The notes below the pieces were generated by a model. That model was not told the DNA's origin, searched no databases, and worked only from the letters and a program-made list of their open reading frames with translations. Below, piece by piece: positions 1 through 6,951 of a DNA stretch of 64,000 nt. The DNA is from Duganella sp. Leaf126 (GTDB taxonomy: Bacteria > Pseudomonadota > Gammaproteobacteria > Burkholderiales > Burkholderiaceae_D). The position numbers and the translations under genes are program-made. Position 1 is the stretch's first letter. Every line of letters starts with the position of its first letter. The DNA is taken from NCBI RefSeq assembly GCF_001423125.1, contig NZ_LMNW01000032.1:200068-264067 (forward strand), read 5' to 3'.

Positions 1-129
1 TCGAGGGTAAGGCGGGGAACAGCGTGCGTCATATGCAAAATCCAGGCTGAGGTCTGTCGGGCGCTGTCGTGGGCTGCACGCAACAGACTAGTAGAGCGGC
101 AAAGACAGGATACTAGCATGATATGCGTT

Positions 130-148
130 AATGCGAATGACTACCATT
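130..148. promoter_or_regulatory. Fur box (upstream copy) before bfd-tonB
   Basis: The 19 bases starting AATGCGAATG match the reverse-oriented Fur consensus (AATGCGAATCATTATCATT type) at about 16 of 19 positions. It lies 44 bp upstream of a second, better box. A possible -35 (TTGCAA, 154-159) sits between the two, so both boxes flank the likely promoter. Fur binding is an inference from the sequence match. Confidence 0.6.
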
Positions 149-191
149 TAGGCTTGCAAGTCCAATAGAACTGAGGCAGTATACGAAGAAT

Positions 192-210
192 GATAATGAT
201 TCGCATTAAG
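192..210. promoter_or_regulatory. Fur box (downstream copy) before bfd-tonB
   Basis: The sequence GATAATGATTCGCATTAAG has a perfect left half of the Fur 19-mer (GATAATGAT) and a good right half. It lies about 95 bp before the bfd start. With the box at 130-148 it predicts iron-repressed expression of bfd and tonB. Confidence 0.75.
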
Positions 211-303
211 CAGACAGCAACATTGTTCAAGTTCAATGCGATCGACCTGCCCACCCGCCGCACGTAGCGTTTAGCAGTACGAGCCTAGCCAGAAGGTGCC
301 TCA

Positions 304-525
304 ATGATTGTATGTGTCTGCAACAACATCTCTGATCGTGAAATCCGTCAAGCCATGGAATTGGGGATCACGACCATGGAAGAACTGCGCCGCGATCTCG
401 GCGTGGCCACCTGCTGCGGCCAGTGCCTGAGCTGCGCTGAAGATATCCTGACCAAGCACCTGACCAGCACGCCAACCGCCGCCATCGAGGAAACCGTACT
501 CAAGCGTCCGGTGTTTACCAGCTAA
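304..525 (+). CDS. bfd: Bacterioferritin-associated ferredoxin Bfd
   Basis: This 73-residue protein is the size of Bfd, the small [2Fe-2S] ferredoxin that docks on bacterioferritin and reduces the stored iron so it can be released. The four expected ligands are visible: Cys4 and Cys6 in the N-terminal MIVCVC, and Cys38 and Cys41 in TCCGQC; extra cysteines are at 37 and 44. The start is supported by AGAAGG eight bases upstream. The two Fur boxes upstream fit iron-starvation induction. The partner bfr lies 1.6 kb downstream on the same strand but separated by a convergent gene. tonB follows after 3 bp, so the two are probably co-transcribed. Confidence 0.93.
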   Translation: MIVCVCNNISDREIRQAMELGITTMEELRRDLGVATCCGQCLSCAEDILTKHLTSTPTAAIEETVLKRPVFTS

Positions 526-528
526 GTC

Positions 529-1296
529 ATGAATACGATGTCGTACGAGCGGACCGCCAGCGCGTTGTCCCTGGATGGTTCCAGCCTGCGCTTCGGCCTG
601 CGTTCTGGCGCGGGCGCGTCCGCCAAGCGCTTATGGCGCGAGCGCGGACGCAAGGCCGCACCCCTGGTCGCGATCGGCGCCGTGCATGGCATATTGTTCT
701 GGATGATGGCGAACGGCATGCTGCACCAGGTGGCGCAGGCCGTGATACCGCAAGTCGTGACGGTCAGCTTCGTGGCGTCGCCCGAGCCGCTCCAGCCGCC
801 ACCGCCACCGCCACCGCCACCGAAGACGGTGCCGGTCGTGGTGCAGGTACCGCAATTCATTCCGGCGATGCCGGTGCTGCCGCTGCAGCCGACACCGCAA
901 ACGCAGCCGACCATCACGGTCGCGCCGCCGGCGCCGCGCAATGCCGAACCCGCGCCGCCCGTCGCATCGGCTCCGGTAACCGCTCCCGCTCCCGTACCGC
1001 CACCGGCGCCTGCTGCACCGAAAACCGTCCACGGCGCCGAGTATCTGCGGCCACCGCAAGTGGTATACCCGAGCATCGCCCGCCGCCTCGGCGAAACCGG
1101 TGTCGTGCTGCTGCGCGTGCTGATCAACGTGAAGGGCGAAGCCGAGCAGGTCGTGATCCAGAAATCGTCGGGCTCCAGCAATCTCGACGAAGCCGGCCGC
1201 CAGGCCGTGCTGCGCGCGCTGTACAAGCCCTATATCGACGATGGCAAGGCCATCCCCGTGTACGCGCTGGTCCCGATCAATTTCCAGCTCGGCTAA
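529..1296 (+). CDS. tonB: TonB energy-transducing protein
   Basis: This 255-residue protein shows the TonB layout. It has a short cytoplasmic basic N-terminus, one membrane segment (about residues 43-70), then a long Pro/Ala-rich periplasmic spacer containing a run of nine prolines. The C-terminal TonB domain (about residues 170-255) has the family pattern Y-P-x-x-A-R-R-x-G-x-x-G. TonB transmits the proton motive force to outer-membrane receptors such as the one at 6952-9285. No exbB/exbD is present here. It starts 3 bp after bfd, so it should share the Fur-controlled promoter. A second in-frame ATG lies three codons downstream and either could be used. Confidence 0.92.
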   Translation: MNTMSYERTASALSLDGSSLRFGLRSGAGASAKRLWRERGRKAAPLVAIGAVHGILFWMMANGMLHQVAQAVIPQVVTVSFVASPEPLQPPPPPPPPPKTVPVVVQVPQFIPAMPVLPLQPTPQTQPTITVAPPAPRNAEPAPPVASAPVTAPAPVPPPAPAAPKTVHGAEYLRPPQVVYPSIARRLGETGVVLLRVLINVKGEAEQVVIQKSSGSSNLDEAGRQAVLRALYKPYIDDGKAIPVYALVPINFQLG

Positions 1297-1310
1297 ACGC
1301 CAAGATGATT

Positions 1311-1334
1311 GCCGCAGCGATGCTGCGGCCTTTT
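1311..1334 (+). terminator. Intrinsic terminator after tonB
   Basis: A perfect 8-bp stem GCCGCAGC / GCTGCGGC with a 3-nt loop is followed by CTTTT. It sits 15 bp after the tonB stop and just before the convergent gene. Confidence 0.8.
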
Positions 1335-1343
1335 AAAGCGTGT

Positions 1344-1877
1344 TTACAGATCGAGGCGGCCTTCGATCGAATCATCGAGCGTCTTGCCGATCACGGCTCC
1401 CACCAGCATTTTGACGCCTGCCACCGCACGTCCGTGCTTGGTGTCCCAGTAGTAGCCATAGGTCGGTGCGAACTTGATCAGCGTGATGCGCGGATCGTCC
1501 TCGCCTTCGGTGAACCAGGTCTTCAGCGTGAAGTTCCACAGCTCCTTTTGCTTGACCGGATCGCGCAGCACGGTGGCAACGCCCTCGAGGTGCAGGAACT
1601 CGTGCGAGGCGCCCTGGAAGTACAGCGTGGCCGACGGATCGGCTGCCAGTTCCTTGTTTTTCAGGCTGTCGCTGGCGCTGAAGAACCACAGGTTGCCCTG
1701 CTCGTCGACCTGCATCGCGTGCATCGGGCGGGCGTCGCCGGGACCGCCGCCAACGTCGCTGGTGCAGAAGAAGCACTCGGGCGTGCTGTCGACCAGGTCG
1801 CGGATTTTCTTGATCGCGTCTTGCGCGGTCAGGTCTTCGTGGTTGTGTTCCGGCTGGTTGGCGTTGATCGAATCCAT
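1344..1877 (-). CDS. Pyridoxamine 5'-phosphate oxidase-fold stress protein
   Basis: This 177-residue protein belongs to the general-stress-protein-26-like group of the FMN-binding split-barrel (PNPOx-like) superfamily. It has an early helix, then ARPMHAMQV and NLWFFSASDS, the strand pattern of the split barrel, and a late WDTKHG segment. These proteins bind FMN, FAD or F420, and the cellular substrate is usually unknown. I would not assign an enzymatic reaction. It is convergent with tonB and divergent from the bfr promoter region. Rightward from its start lie 267 bp without a gene, which hold a Fur-like site and the bfr promoter. Confidence 0.8.
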   Translation of the reverse strand: MDSINANQPEHNHEDLTAQDAIKKIRDLVDSTPECFFCTSDVGGGPGDARPMHAMQVDEQGNLWFFSASDSLKNKELAADPSATLYFQGASHEFLHLEGVATVLRDPVKQKELWNFTLKTWFTEGEDDPRITLIKFAPTYGYYWDTKHGRAVAGVKMLVGAVIGKTLDDSIEGRLDL

Positions 1878-1999
1878 GGAGCGCTCCTGTAGGGGTAAAT
1901 AGTTGGAACATCCATACTAGCGCCGACCGCAGCCACACAAGGTTGGCTGCTTCACACACGCGGCACAGGCGCGCCGCCCAACGGCACGCGGAGATTGCG

Positions 2000-2018
2000 C
2001 ATGCTAATTGTTCTCATT
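2000..2018. promoter_or_regulatory. Fur-like site upstream of bfr
   Basis: Read on the minus strand the 19 bases are AATGAGAACAATTAGCATG, about 14-15 matches to Fur boxes of the AATGAGAATNATTATCATT form. It lies about 127 bp before the bfr start and about 123 bp before the PNPOx gene, so it could act on either. It is weaker than the bfd boxes. Confidence 0.45.
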
Positions 2019-2060
2019 CTTTTCAACGATCTCGTTACGCGCAATTAAAGTCGCTTTTGA

Positions 2061-2084
2061 TGCAGTTGAGCGAAATTAACTGCA
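2061..2084. promoter_or_regulatory. Dyad symmetry in the bfr leader
   Basis: TGCAGTT and AACTGCA are perfect 7-bp inverted repeats separated by 10 bp, 60 bp before the bfr start codon. It could be an operator or a leader hairpin; there is no further evidence. Confidence 0.3.
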
Positions 2085-2144
2085 CATGGCCATACCATTT
2101 CGTGGCAGAATGCGGGCATTCGCAACTAACCGAGAGAGCCGCAT

Positions 2145-2618
2145 ATGAAGGGCGACGCCGAAGTCATCCGCTTGCTGAACGCACAGCTGACCAACGAACT
2201 GACCGCAATCAACCAGTACTTCCTGCACGCGCGCATGTACCGCCACTGGGGCCTGGAAAAGATCGCCAAGAAAGAATACGAAGAATCGATCGGCGAAATG
2301 AAGCACGCCGACAAGCTGATCGACCGTATCCTGATGCTCGACGGCCTGCCGAACCTGCAGGCCATGCACAAGATCATGATCGGCGAGAACACCGAGGAAA
2401 TGATCGGCTGCGACCTGACGCTGGAAAAAGGCGCGCAGATCACGGTCAAGCAAGGCATTGCCACCGCCGAGAAGGCCGGCGACTATGTCTCGCGCGACCT
2501 GCTGCTGCTGATCCTGGAAGACACCGAAGAACACATCGAGTGGCTGGAAACCCAGCAAGACCTGATCGCCAAGGTCGGCATCCAGAACTACCTGCAAAGC
2601 CAGATGCACAGCGAATAA
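2145..2618 (+). CDS. bfr: Bacterioferritin, haem-type subunit with Thr at ferroxidase position 127
   Basis: This 157-residue protein aligns without gaps to E. coli Bfr (158 aa). The di-iron ligands Glu18, Glu51, His54, Glu94 and His130 are present, as is the haem-ligand Met52. At the position of the bridging Glu127 the protein has Thr (EDTEEH where E. coli has RDEEGH), so the ferroxidase centre may be impaired. Some bacteria build mixed 24-mers from one haem-binding and one ferroxidase-competent subunit; no second bfr is in this window. The start is preceded by GAGAGAG. Iron storage in the cytoplasm, with Bfd (304-525) for release, is the expected role. Confidence 0.93.
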   Translation: MKGDAEVIRLLNAQLTNELTAINQYFLHARMYRHWGLEKIAKKEYEESIGEMKHADKLIDRILMLDGLPNLQAMHKIMIGENTEEMIGCDLTLEKGAQITVKQGIATAEKAGDYVSRDLLLLILEDTEEHIEWLETQQDLIAKVGIQNYLQSQMHSE

Positions 2619-2650
2619 AAAAAACTGCCCGACGTATCGGGCAGTTTGCT
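2616..2650. terminator. Bidirectional terminator between bfr and the sugar transporter
   Basis: A 9-bp perfect stem ACTGCCCGA / TCGGGCAGT with loop CGTA is flanked by A8 on the left and TTTGCTT on the right. It can serve bfr on the plus strand and the convergent minus-strand operon. Confidence 0.85.
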
Positions 2651-3973
2651 TCAGGCCGCAGCGGGAGCGAGCTCCCCCTGCGGCTTTTTCATTTTCACGA
2701 ACAGCACGGCCAGCGCACCGCACAGCATCAGCCCGCCGGCCAGGCGGATCACGTTTTCCGGATTGCCGCCCAACAGGCTGCGGTAGTACAGCGGCAGCGT
2801 GAAGATCTGGATGATCATCGGCAGCACGATGAACATATTGAAGATGCCCATGTAGACACCGGTGCGCTCGGGCGGCACACAGCCGGCCAGCATCACGTAC
2901 GGATTGCCCATGATACTGGCCCACGCCAGGCCGATGCCGACCATCGGCACGAACAGCAGCGCCTCGGAATGGATCGACGGGATGCTCAGCATGGCCAGGC
3001 CGGCCAGCGTCAGGCACACGCTGTGGGTCAGTTTGGGGCCATAGCGGCGCGTAAACGGCACCAGCGCCAGCGCGCCGACAAAGGCGATGAAGTTGTAGAA
3101 CGCCCCCACCTGCCCGGCCAGCAGACCGGCGTCGCGAAAGCCCTGCGAGGCCTGGTCGGTGGTGCCGTACAAGGTGGTCGAGAGCGACAGCATGATGTAC
3201 TGCCAGTAGCAGAACATCGCGTACCACTGGAACAGCTTGACCCACGCCAGCTGGCGCATGGTGGGCGGCATCTCGCGCACGGCCACCACGATGTCGGCCA
3301 GCGTATGGCGCCATCCGGTGGGGCGGGCGCGGATTGCGGCCAGTTCGGCCGGCGTCAACGGATGCTCGGGCGTGGTCTTGAGCGTCCACAGCACCGACGT
3401 GATCGAGAACACGGCGCCGATCAGGAAGGCGGCAATCACGATGTGCGGAATATGGCTGCTGTTGACGGCATCCTTGTTCATGCCCATCCAGACCAGCAGC
3501 GACGGCGTCAGATAGGCCAGCGTCTGTCCCAGTCCCGTGAACGCGCTTTGCGTCAGGAAGCCCAGCGAATGCTGCTTGGGCGCCAGCTTGTCGGAGACAA
3601 ACGCGCGGTACGGCTCCATCGTGACGTTGTTGGCGGCGTCCAGTATCCACAGCAGGCTGGCGGCCATCCACAGGGTGGGACTGAACGGCATCGCCAGCAG
3701 GCCCAGGCTGCACAGGATGGCGCCGATCAGGAAATACGGCGTGCGCCGGCCCCAGCGCGTGACGGTGCGGTCGCTCATGGCGCCGATCAGCGGCTGCACC
3801 AGCAGGCCCGTCATCGGGCCGGCCAGCCACAGGTAAGGCAGGCTCGCTTCGTCCGCGCCCAGGTACTTGTAGATCGGGCTCATGCTGCTCTGCTGCAGCC
3901 CAAAGCTGAACTGGATTCCGAAGAATCCGATGTTCATGTTGACGATCTGCCAGAACGACAGCTGCGGCTTCAT
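2651..3973 (-). CDS. MFS sugar (probable sucrose) transporter, SuxC/SLC45-like
   Basis: The protein is 440 residues with about 12 hydrophobic segments. It carries the MFS loop motif in the form GAMSDRTVTRWGRRTPY between segments 2 and 3, the arrangement seen in SLC45-type sucrose/proton symporters. The start is the ATG that overlaps the fructokinase stop (ATGA), giving MKPQLSFWQ; the frame stays open further upstream but that stretch lies inside the fructokinase gene and reads as low-quality Arg-rich sequence. Being last in the fructokinase-amylosucrase-receptor operon, it is inferred to import sucrose across the inner membrane. Substrate specificity is not proven by sequence. Confidence 0.85.
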   Translation of the reverse strand: MKPQLSFWQIVNMNIGFFGIQFSFGLQQSSMSPIYKYLGADEASLPYLWLAGPMTGLLVQPLIGAMSDRTVTRWGRRTPYFLIGAILCSLGLLAMPFSPTLWMAASLLWILDAANNVTMEPYRAFVSDKLAPKQHSLGFLTQSAFTGLGQTLAYLTPSLLVWMGMNKDAVNSSHIPHIVIAAFLIGAVFSITSVLWTLKTTPEHPLTPAELAAIRARPTGWRHTLADIVVAVREMPPTMRQLAWVKLFQWYAMFCYWQYIMLSLSTTLYGTTDQASQGFRDAGLLAGQVGAFYNFIAFVGALALVPFTRRYGPKLTHSVCLTLAGLAMLSIPSIHSEALLFVPMVGIGLAWASIMGNPYVMLAGCVPPERTGVYMGIFNMFIVLPMIIQIFTLPLYYRSLLGGNPENVIRLAGGLMLCGALAVLFVKMKKPQGELAPAAA

Positions 3974-4956
3974 GCGGCTGCTCCGGCCATCGTGGACTGC
4001 GGCAGCACCGCCCCGGCCTGCCACGCCGCCAGCCACGGCGCGTAAAAGCCGATGTCGTCGGGCACGGCGCCGGCCACGCCGCAGATGGCGCCGGCAAATG
4101 CATTGGCGCGCGCCAGCGTCAGTGGCAGCGGCCAGCCTTGCGCCCGGCCATACAGGAACACGGCGGAAAACGCGTCGCCGGCGCCGACGGTATCGACGAT
4201 GTGCGCCGGTGCATGGCATTCCTGGTTGAGGGTGACGGTGCCGTCGGCCTCGAACACCATGGCGCCCCGTTCGCCGAGCGTGACGATCAGCGTCTGCAGG
4301 CTGAAGGTGCGCATCAGGGCCAGGCAGGCGTCGGCCATTTCACGGCTGTCGACCGAGCGGGTGCCGGGCTGGGTGTGGGTGTACCACTTGAACAGGTCCT
4401 TGAGCTCCTCCTCGTTGACCTTGACGATGTCGGCCAGGTGCAGCGACTCGAACGCGCAGCGCTCGGTCACCTGGCCATCGCGCACATTCAGGTCCAGGTA
4501 GCGCTGCGCCGGCGAGGCGTCGAGCAGGGCGCGCACGGTGGCGCGCGAGCACGCGGCGCGCTGGGCCATGGTGCCGAAATACAGCACCGCCGGCGCCGCC
4601 TGCGCCAGTGCGGCCAGGGCCGGCACAGCGTCCACGTAATCGTAAGCCTGGTCGGGCAGGATGATGAAGCGGTGGCCGACGCCGCCGTGGCCGTCGTCGT
4701 TACGCTCGACCACCACGCGGCCGGTGGCCTTGACGCCATCGGTCTGCAGGCCGGCCTGGCTCATGCCGAAGCGTTCGAACTCGCGTCGTATCAGCGCGCC
4801 GTGCTGGTCTGCGCCGATGCGGGTCACCATCAGCGTGGCCACGCCGAAGGCGGCCAGGTTGCGCGCCACGTTGAACGGGGCGCCGCCCACTACCTGCTCG
4901 GTAAGAAAATCGTCCACCAGCGATTCGCCGAAGACGGCGATCGTTTGTTGCTTCAT
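3970..4956 (-). CDS. PfkB-family fructokinase
   Basis: This 328-residue ribokinase-like sugar kinase has the first PfkB signature at residues 24-38 (GGAPFNVARN...) and the second at 255-266, where GAGD supplies the catalytic base Asp261 and the anion hole. The family phosphorylates fructose and other sugars with ATP. Fructokinase is the natural call because amylosucrase, the next gene upstream, releases fructose from sucrose. The stop codon overlaps the start of the transporter gene (ATGA), showing translational coupling. The C-terminus runs about 15 residues past the kinase fold in a small-residue tail. Confidence 0.88.
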   Translation of the reverse strand: MKQQTIAVFGESLVDDFLTEQVVGGAPFNVARNLAAFGVATLMVTRIGADQHGALIRREFERFGMSQAGLQTDGVKATGRVVVERNDDGHGGVGHRFIILPDQAYDYVDAVPALAALAQAAPAVLYFGTMAQRAACSRATVRALLDASPAQRYLDLNVRDGQVTERCAFESLHLADIVKVNEEELKDLFKWYTHTQPGTRSVDSREMADACLALMRTFSLQTLIVTLGERGAMVFEADGTVTLNQECHAPAHIVDTVGAGDAFSAVFLYGRAQGWPLPLTLARANAFAGAICGVAGAVPDDIGFYAPWLAAWQAGAVLPQSTMAGAAA

Positions 4957-5024
4957 GCTTGTCTCCTTGCCCGGCCGGCGATGCTGGACGCCTGCGCGGG
5001 CTGATGAATCCAGCCTTGCCGGCT

Positions 5025-5055
5025 GGTATGCGACCGGTATGCGACCGGTTTGCGA
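5025..5055. repeat. Short 11-bp tandem repeat before the amylosucrase stop
   Basis: GGTATGCGACC occurs twice in tandem, followed by a degenerate partial copy (GGTTTGCGA). It fills part of the 99-bp gap between the amylosucrase and fructokinase genes, next to a small hairpin (CCAGCC/GGCTGG, 5010-5026). It may affect mRNA stability inside the operon. Confidence 0.55.
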
Positions 5056-6936
5056 TTATGCGCGCACCAGCCAATGCATCGCATACGGCGCGATGGTCAG
5101 CACGCCCTGCACGCCGGTAGCGTCGGCACGCTGCTCGATGGCCGCGCAATCGCGCCACGCGCCGTCGAGCGCGAGCTGCTGCGGCGCGTCCGAGAAATTG
5201 AACACGGTGAGCAGGCGTTCGCCGCGCATGAGCGCCAGCAAGCCGGCCGGCGCGTCGGCCAGCAGGGTGCGCGGGGCGCCGGCAGCGAGGGCGTCGTGCG
5301 CGCGGCGCACGCGGATCAGCTGCGCCAGTCCTTCGTACATCGCGCCCTCGGTGGTGCCGGCGTCGTGGCGATGCGCCCAGCGCGCCTCGTCGAACACGGG
5401 GCGGTGCAGCCAGCGGCTGTCCATCGCGTGCTCGGGACGGGCCAGGTAGCTCTCGTCGTTGAGCATGGCCAGCTCGTCGCCCATGTACAGCACCGGCAGC
5501 GCGCCAAAGCTCAGCGCCACGCCGTGCAGCAGCAGCATGCGGCGCAGCGCCAGCGCGCGCGCTTCGTCGGTGCTGGCCGTCTGCAGGCCGGTCAGCGAAG
5601 CGGCCATGCCGTTGCTGCCGTGCGCCGCGTTGGGATCGGTGCTCTGGAAGATGGCGCCGCGCGCATAGCTGCCGGGTGTGACGCCGGCAAAGAAGCGCGA
5701 GGCGCTCGACAGCCTGGCGGCGCTGTCCTCGCCCGCTTCGGCGCGCAGCACGTTCCAGCCGATGTCGTCGTGGCAGCGCACATAACTGAGCCAGGTCGCC
5801 GCGCGCGGCAGCGGCGGCGTGTTGCGCACCACGGCGCGCAGCACCTCGGTATCCTGTTCGGCCAGCGCCACCCAGCCGGCCGCCATCAGGCTGCTGTGGT
5901 AGGCGATATGGCACTCGGGCGCCTCGGCGCTGCCCAGGTACGCCGGCAGCTCGCGCGTGGGCACGATCGCTTCGGCTTTCAGCAGCACGCCCGGCGCGAC
6001 GATGTCGACGATGGCGCGCAGCGCCTGCAGCAGCTGGTGCGCCTCGGGCTGGTTCATGCTGTTGGTGCCTTCGCGCTTCCACAGGAAGGCGGTGGAGTCG
6101 AGGCGGAACGCTTCGATGCCGCGATTGGCCAGGCGCAGCATCACGGCCGCCATCTCGGCAAACACGTCCGGGTTCGACCAGTTCAGGTCCCACTGGTACG
6201 GGTAGAACGTGGTCCACACCCAGCCCTGGACCGCGTCGACATACGTGAAGTTACCGGGTGCCACCTGCGGGAACACCTGGCCCAGCGTGCGCTCGTGGCG
6301 GTCCGGCAGTTCGCGGTCCGGGAACACGTGGAAACGCGCGCGCGCAGCGGCGTCGCCGGCCTTGGCGGCCAGCGCCCACGCATGGTCGTCGGCCACGTGG
6401 TTGAGGATCAGGTCCGAGCACAGGCTCACGCCGGCGCCGCGCAGCTGCGCGGTCAGCGCTTCCAGGTCGGCATTGCTGCCGAGCGCAGGATCGACCTCGT
6501 CGAAACTGGTGACGGCAAAGCCGCCATCGTTTTCGCCGGCGCGCGGGCGCAGGAACGGCAGCAGGTGCAGATAGGTCACCCCCAGCTCCTGCAGGTAGGG
6601 GATGCGCCGCGCCACGCCGGCCAGATCGCCGCCGAACTTCTGCACATAGGTGCAATAGCCGAGCATGCGCTGGTCGAGGAACCAGTCGGGGTTGGCGGCG
6701 CGCTCGGCGTCGAGCGCGTGCAGTGCGGGCGAGCGCTGGGCGTGCAGCCGGCCCAGGTCGGCCATCAGGCCGCCGAACCAGGCATCGAAACCTGCTGCGC
6801 CACAGCGCCCGCCATACAGGCCGGTCAGCAGACGGTGCAGCACCGGACCGCTGGCGGCCAGGCGCTGCGCCGCCGGTGCGCGCAGTGGCTCGGGGAGGAC
6901 CGCCAGCAGGCGGTCGGCAAAAACATCAAAGGCCAT
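5056..6936 (-). CDS. Amylosucrase (GH13)
   Basis: This 626-residue GH13 enzyme follows Neisseria amylosucrase (636 aa) along its length. An all-helical N-terminal domain (1-90) leads into the (beta/alpha)8 barrel, which opens with the MLGYCTYVQKFGGDL segment. The catalytic triad is visible: nucleophile Asp280 (FRLDSTAF), acid/base Glu322 (LKAEAIV) and the stabilising Asp390 (CHDDIGW). It transfers glucose from sucrose to a growing alpha-1,4-glucan and releases fructose; sucrose hydrolysis is an alternative reaction of the family. No signal peptide is seen, so the product stays in the cytoplasm. It starts 15 bp after the receptor gene and is followed by fructokinase. Confidence 0.92.
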   Translation of the reverse strand: MAFDVFADRLLAVLPEPLRAPAAQRLAASGPVLHRLLTGLYGGRCGAAGFDAWFGGLMADLGRLHAQRSPALHALDAERAANPDWFLDQRMLGYCTYVQKFGGDLAGVARRIPYLQELGVTYLHLLPFLRPRAGENDGGFAVTSFDEVDPALGSNADLEALTAQLRGAGVSLCSDLILNHVADDHAWALAAKAGDAAARARFHVFPDRELPDRHERTLGQVFPQVAPGNFTYVDAVQGWVWTTFYPYQWDLNWSNPDVFAEMAAVMLRLANRGIEAFRLDSTAFLWKREGTNSMNQPEAHQLLQALRAIVDIVAPGVLLKAEAIVPTRELPAYLGSAEAPECHIAYHSSLMAAGWVALAEQDTEVLRAVVRNTPPLPRAATWLSYVRCHDDIGWNVLRAEAGEDSAARLSSASRFFAGVTPGSYARGAIFQSTDPNAAHGSNGMAASLTGLQTASTDEARALALRRMLLLHGVALSFGALPVLYMGDELAMLNDESYLARPEHAMDSRWLHRPVFDEARWAHRHDAGTTEGAMYEGLAQLIRVRRAHDALAAGAPRTLLADAPAGLLALMRGERLLTVFNFSDAPQQLALDGAWRDCAAIEQRADATGVQGVLTIAPYAMHWLVRA

Positions 6937-6951
6937 GGTCGGAATAATCGG

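Noticed and set aside
3974..4219. N-terminal extension of the sugar transporter
   Set aside because: The upstream codons lie inside fructokinase and are Arg-rich; the ATGA overlap start gives the normal MFS N-terminus.
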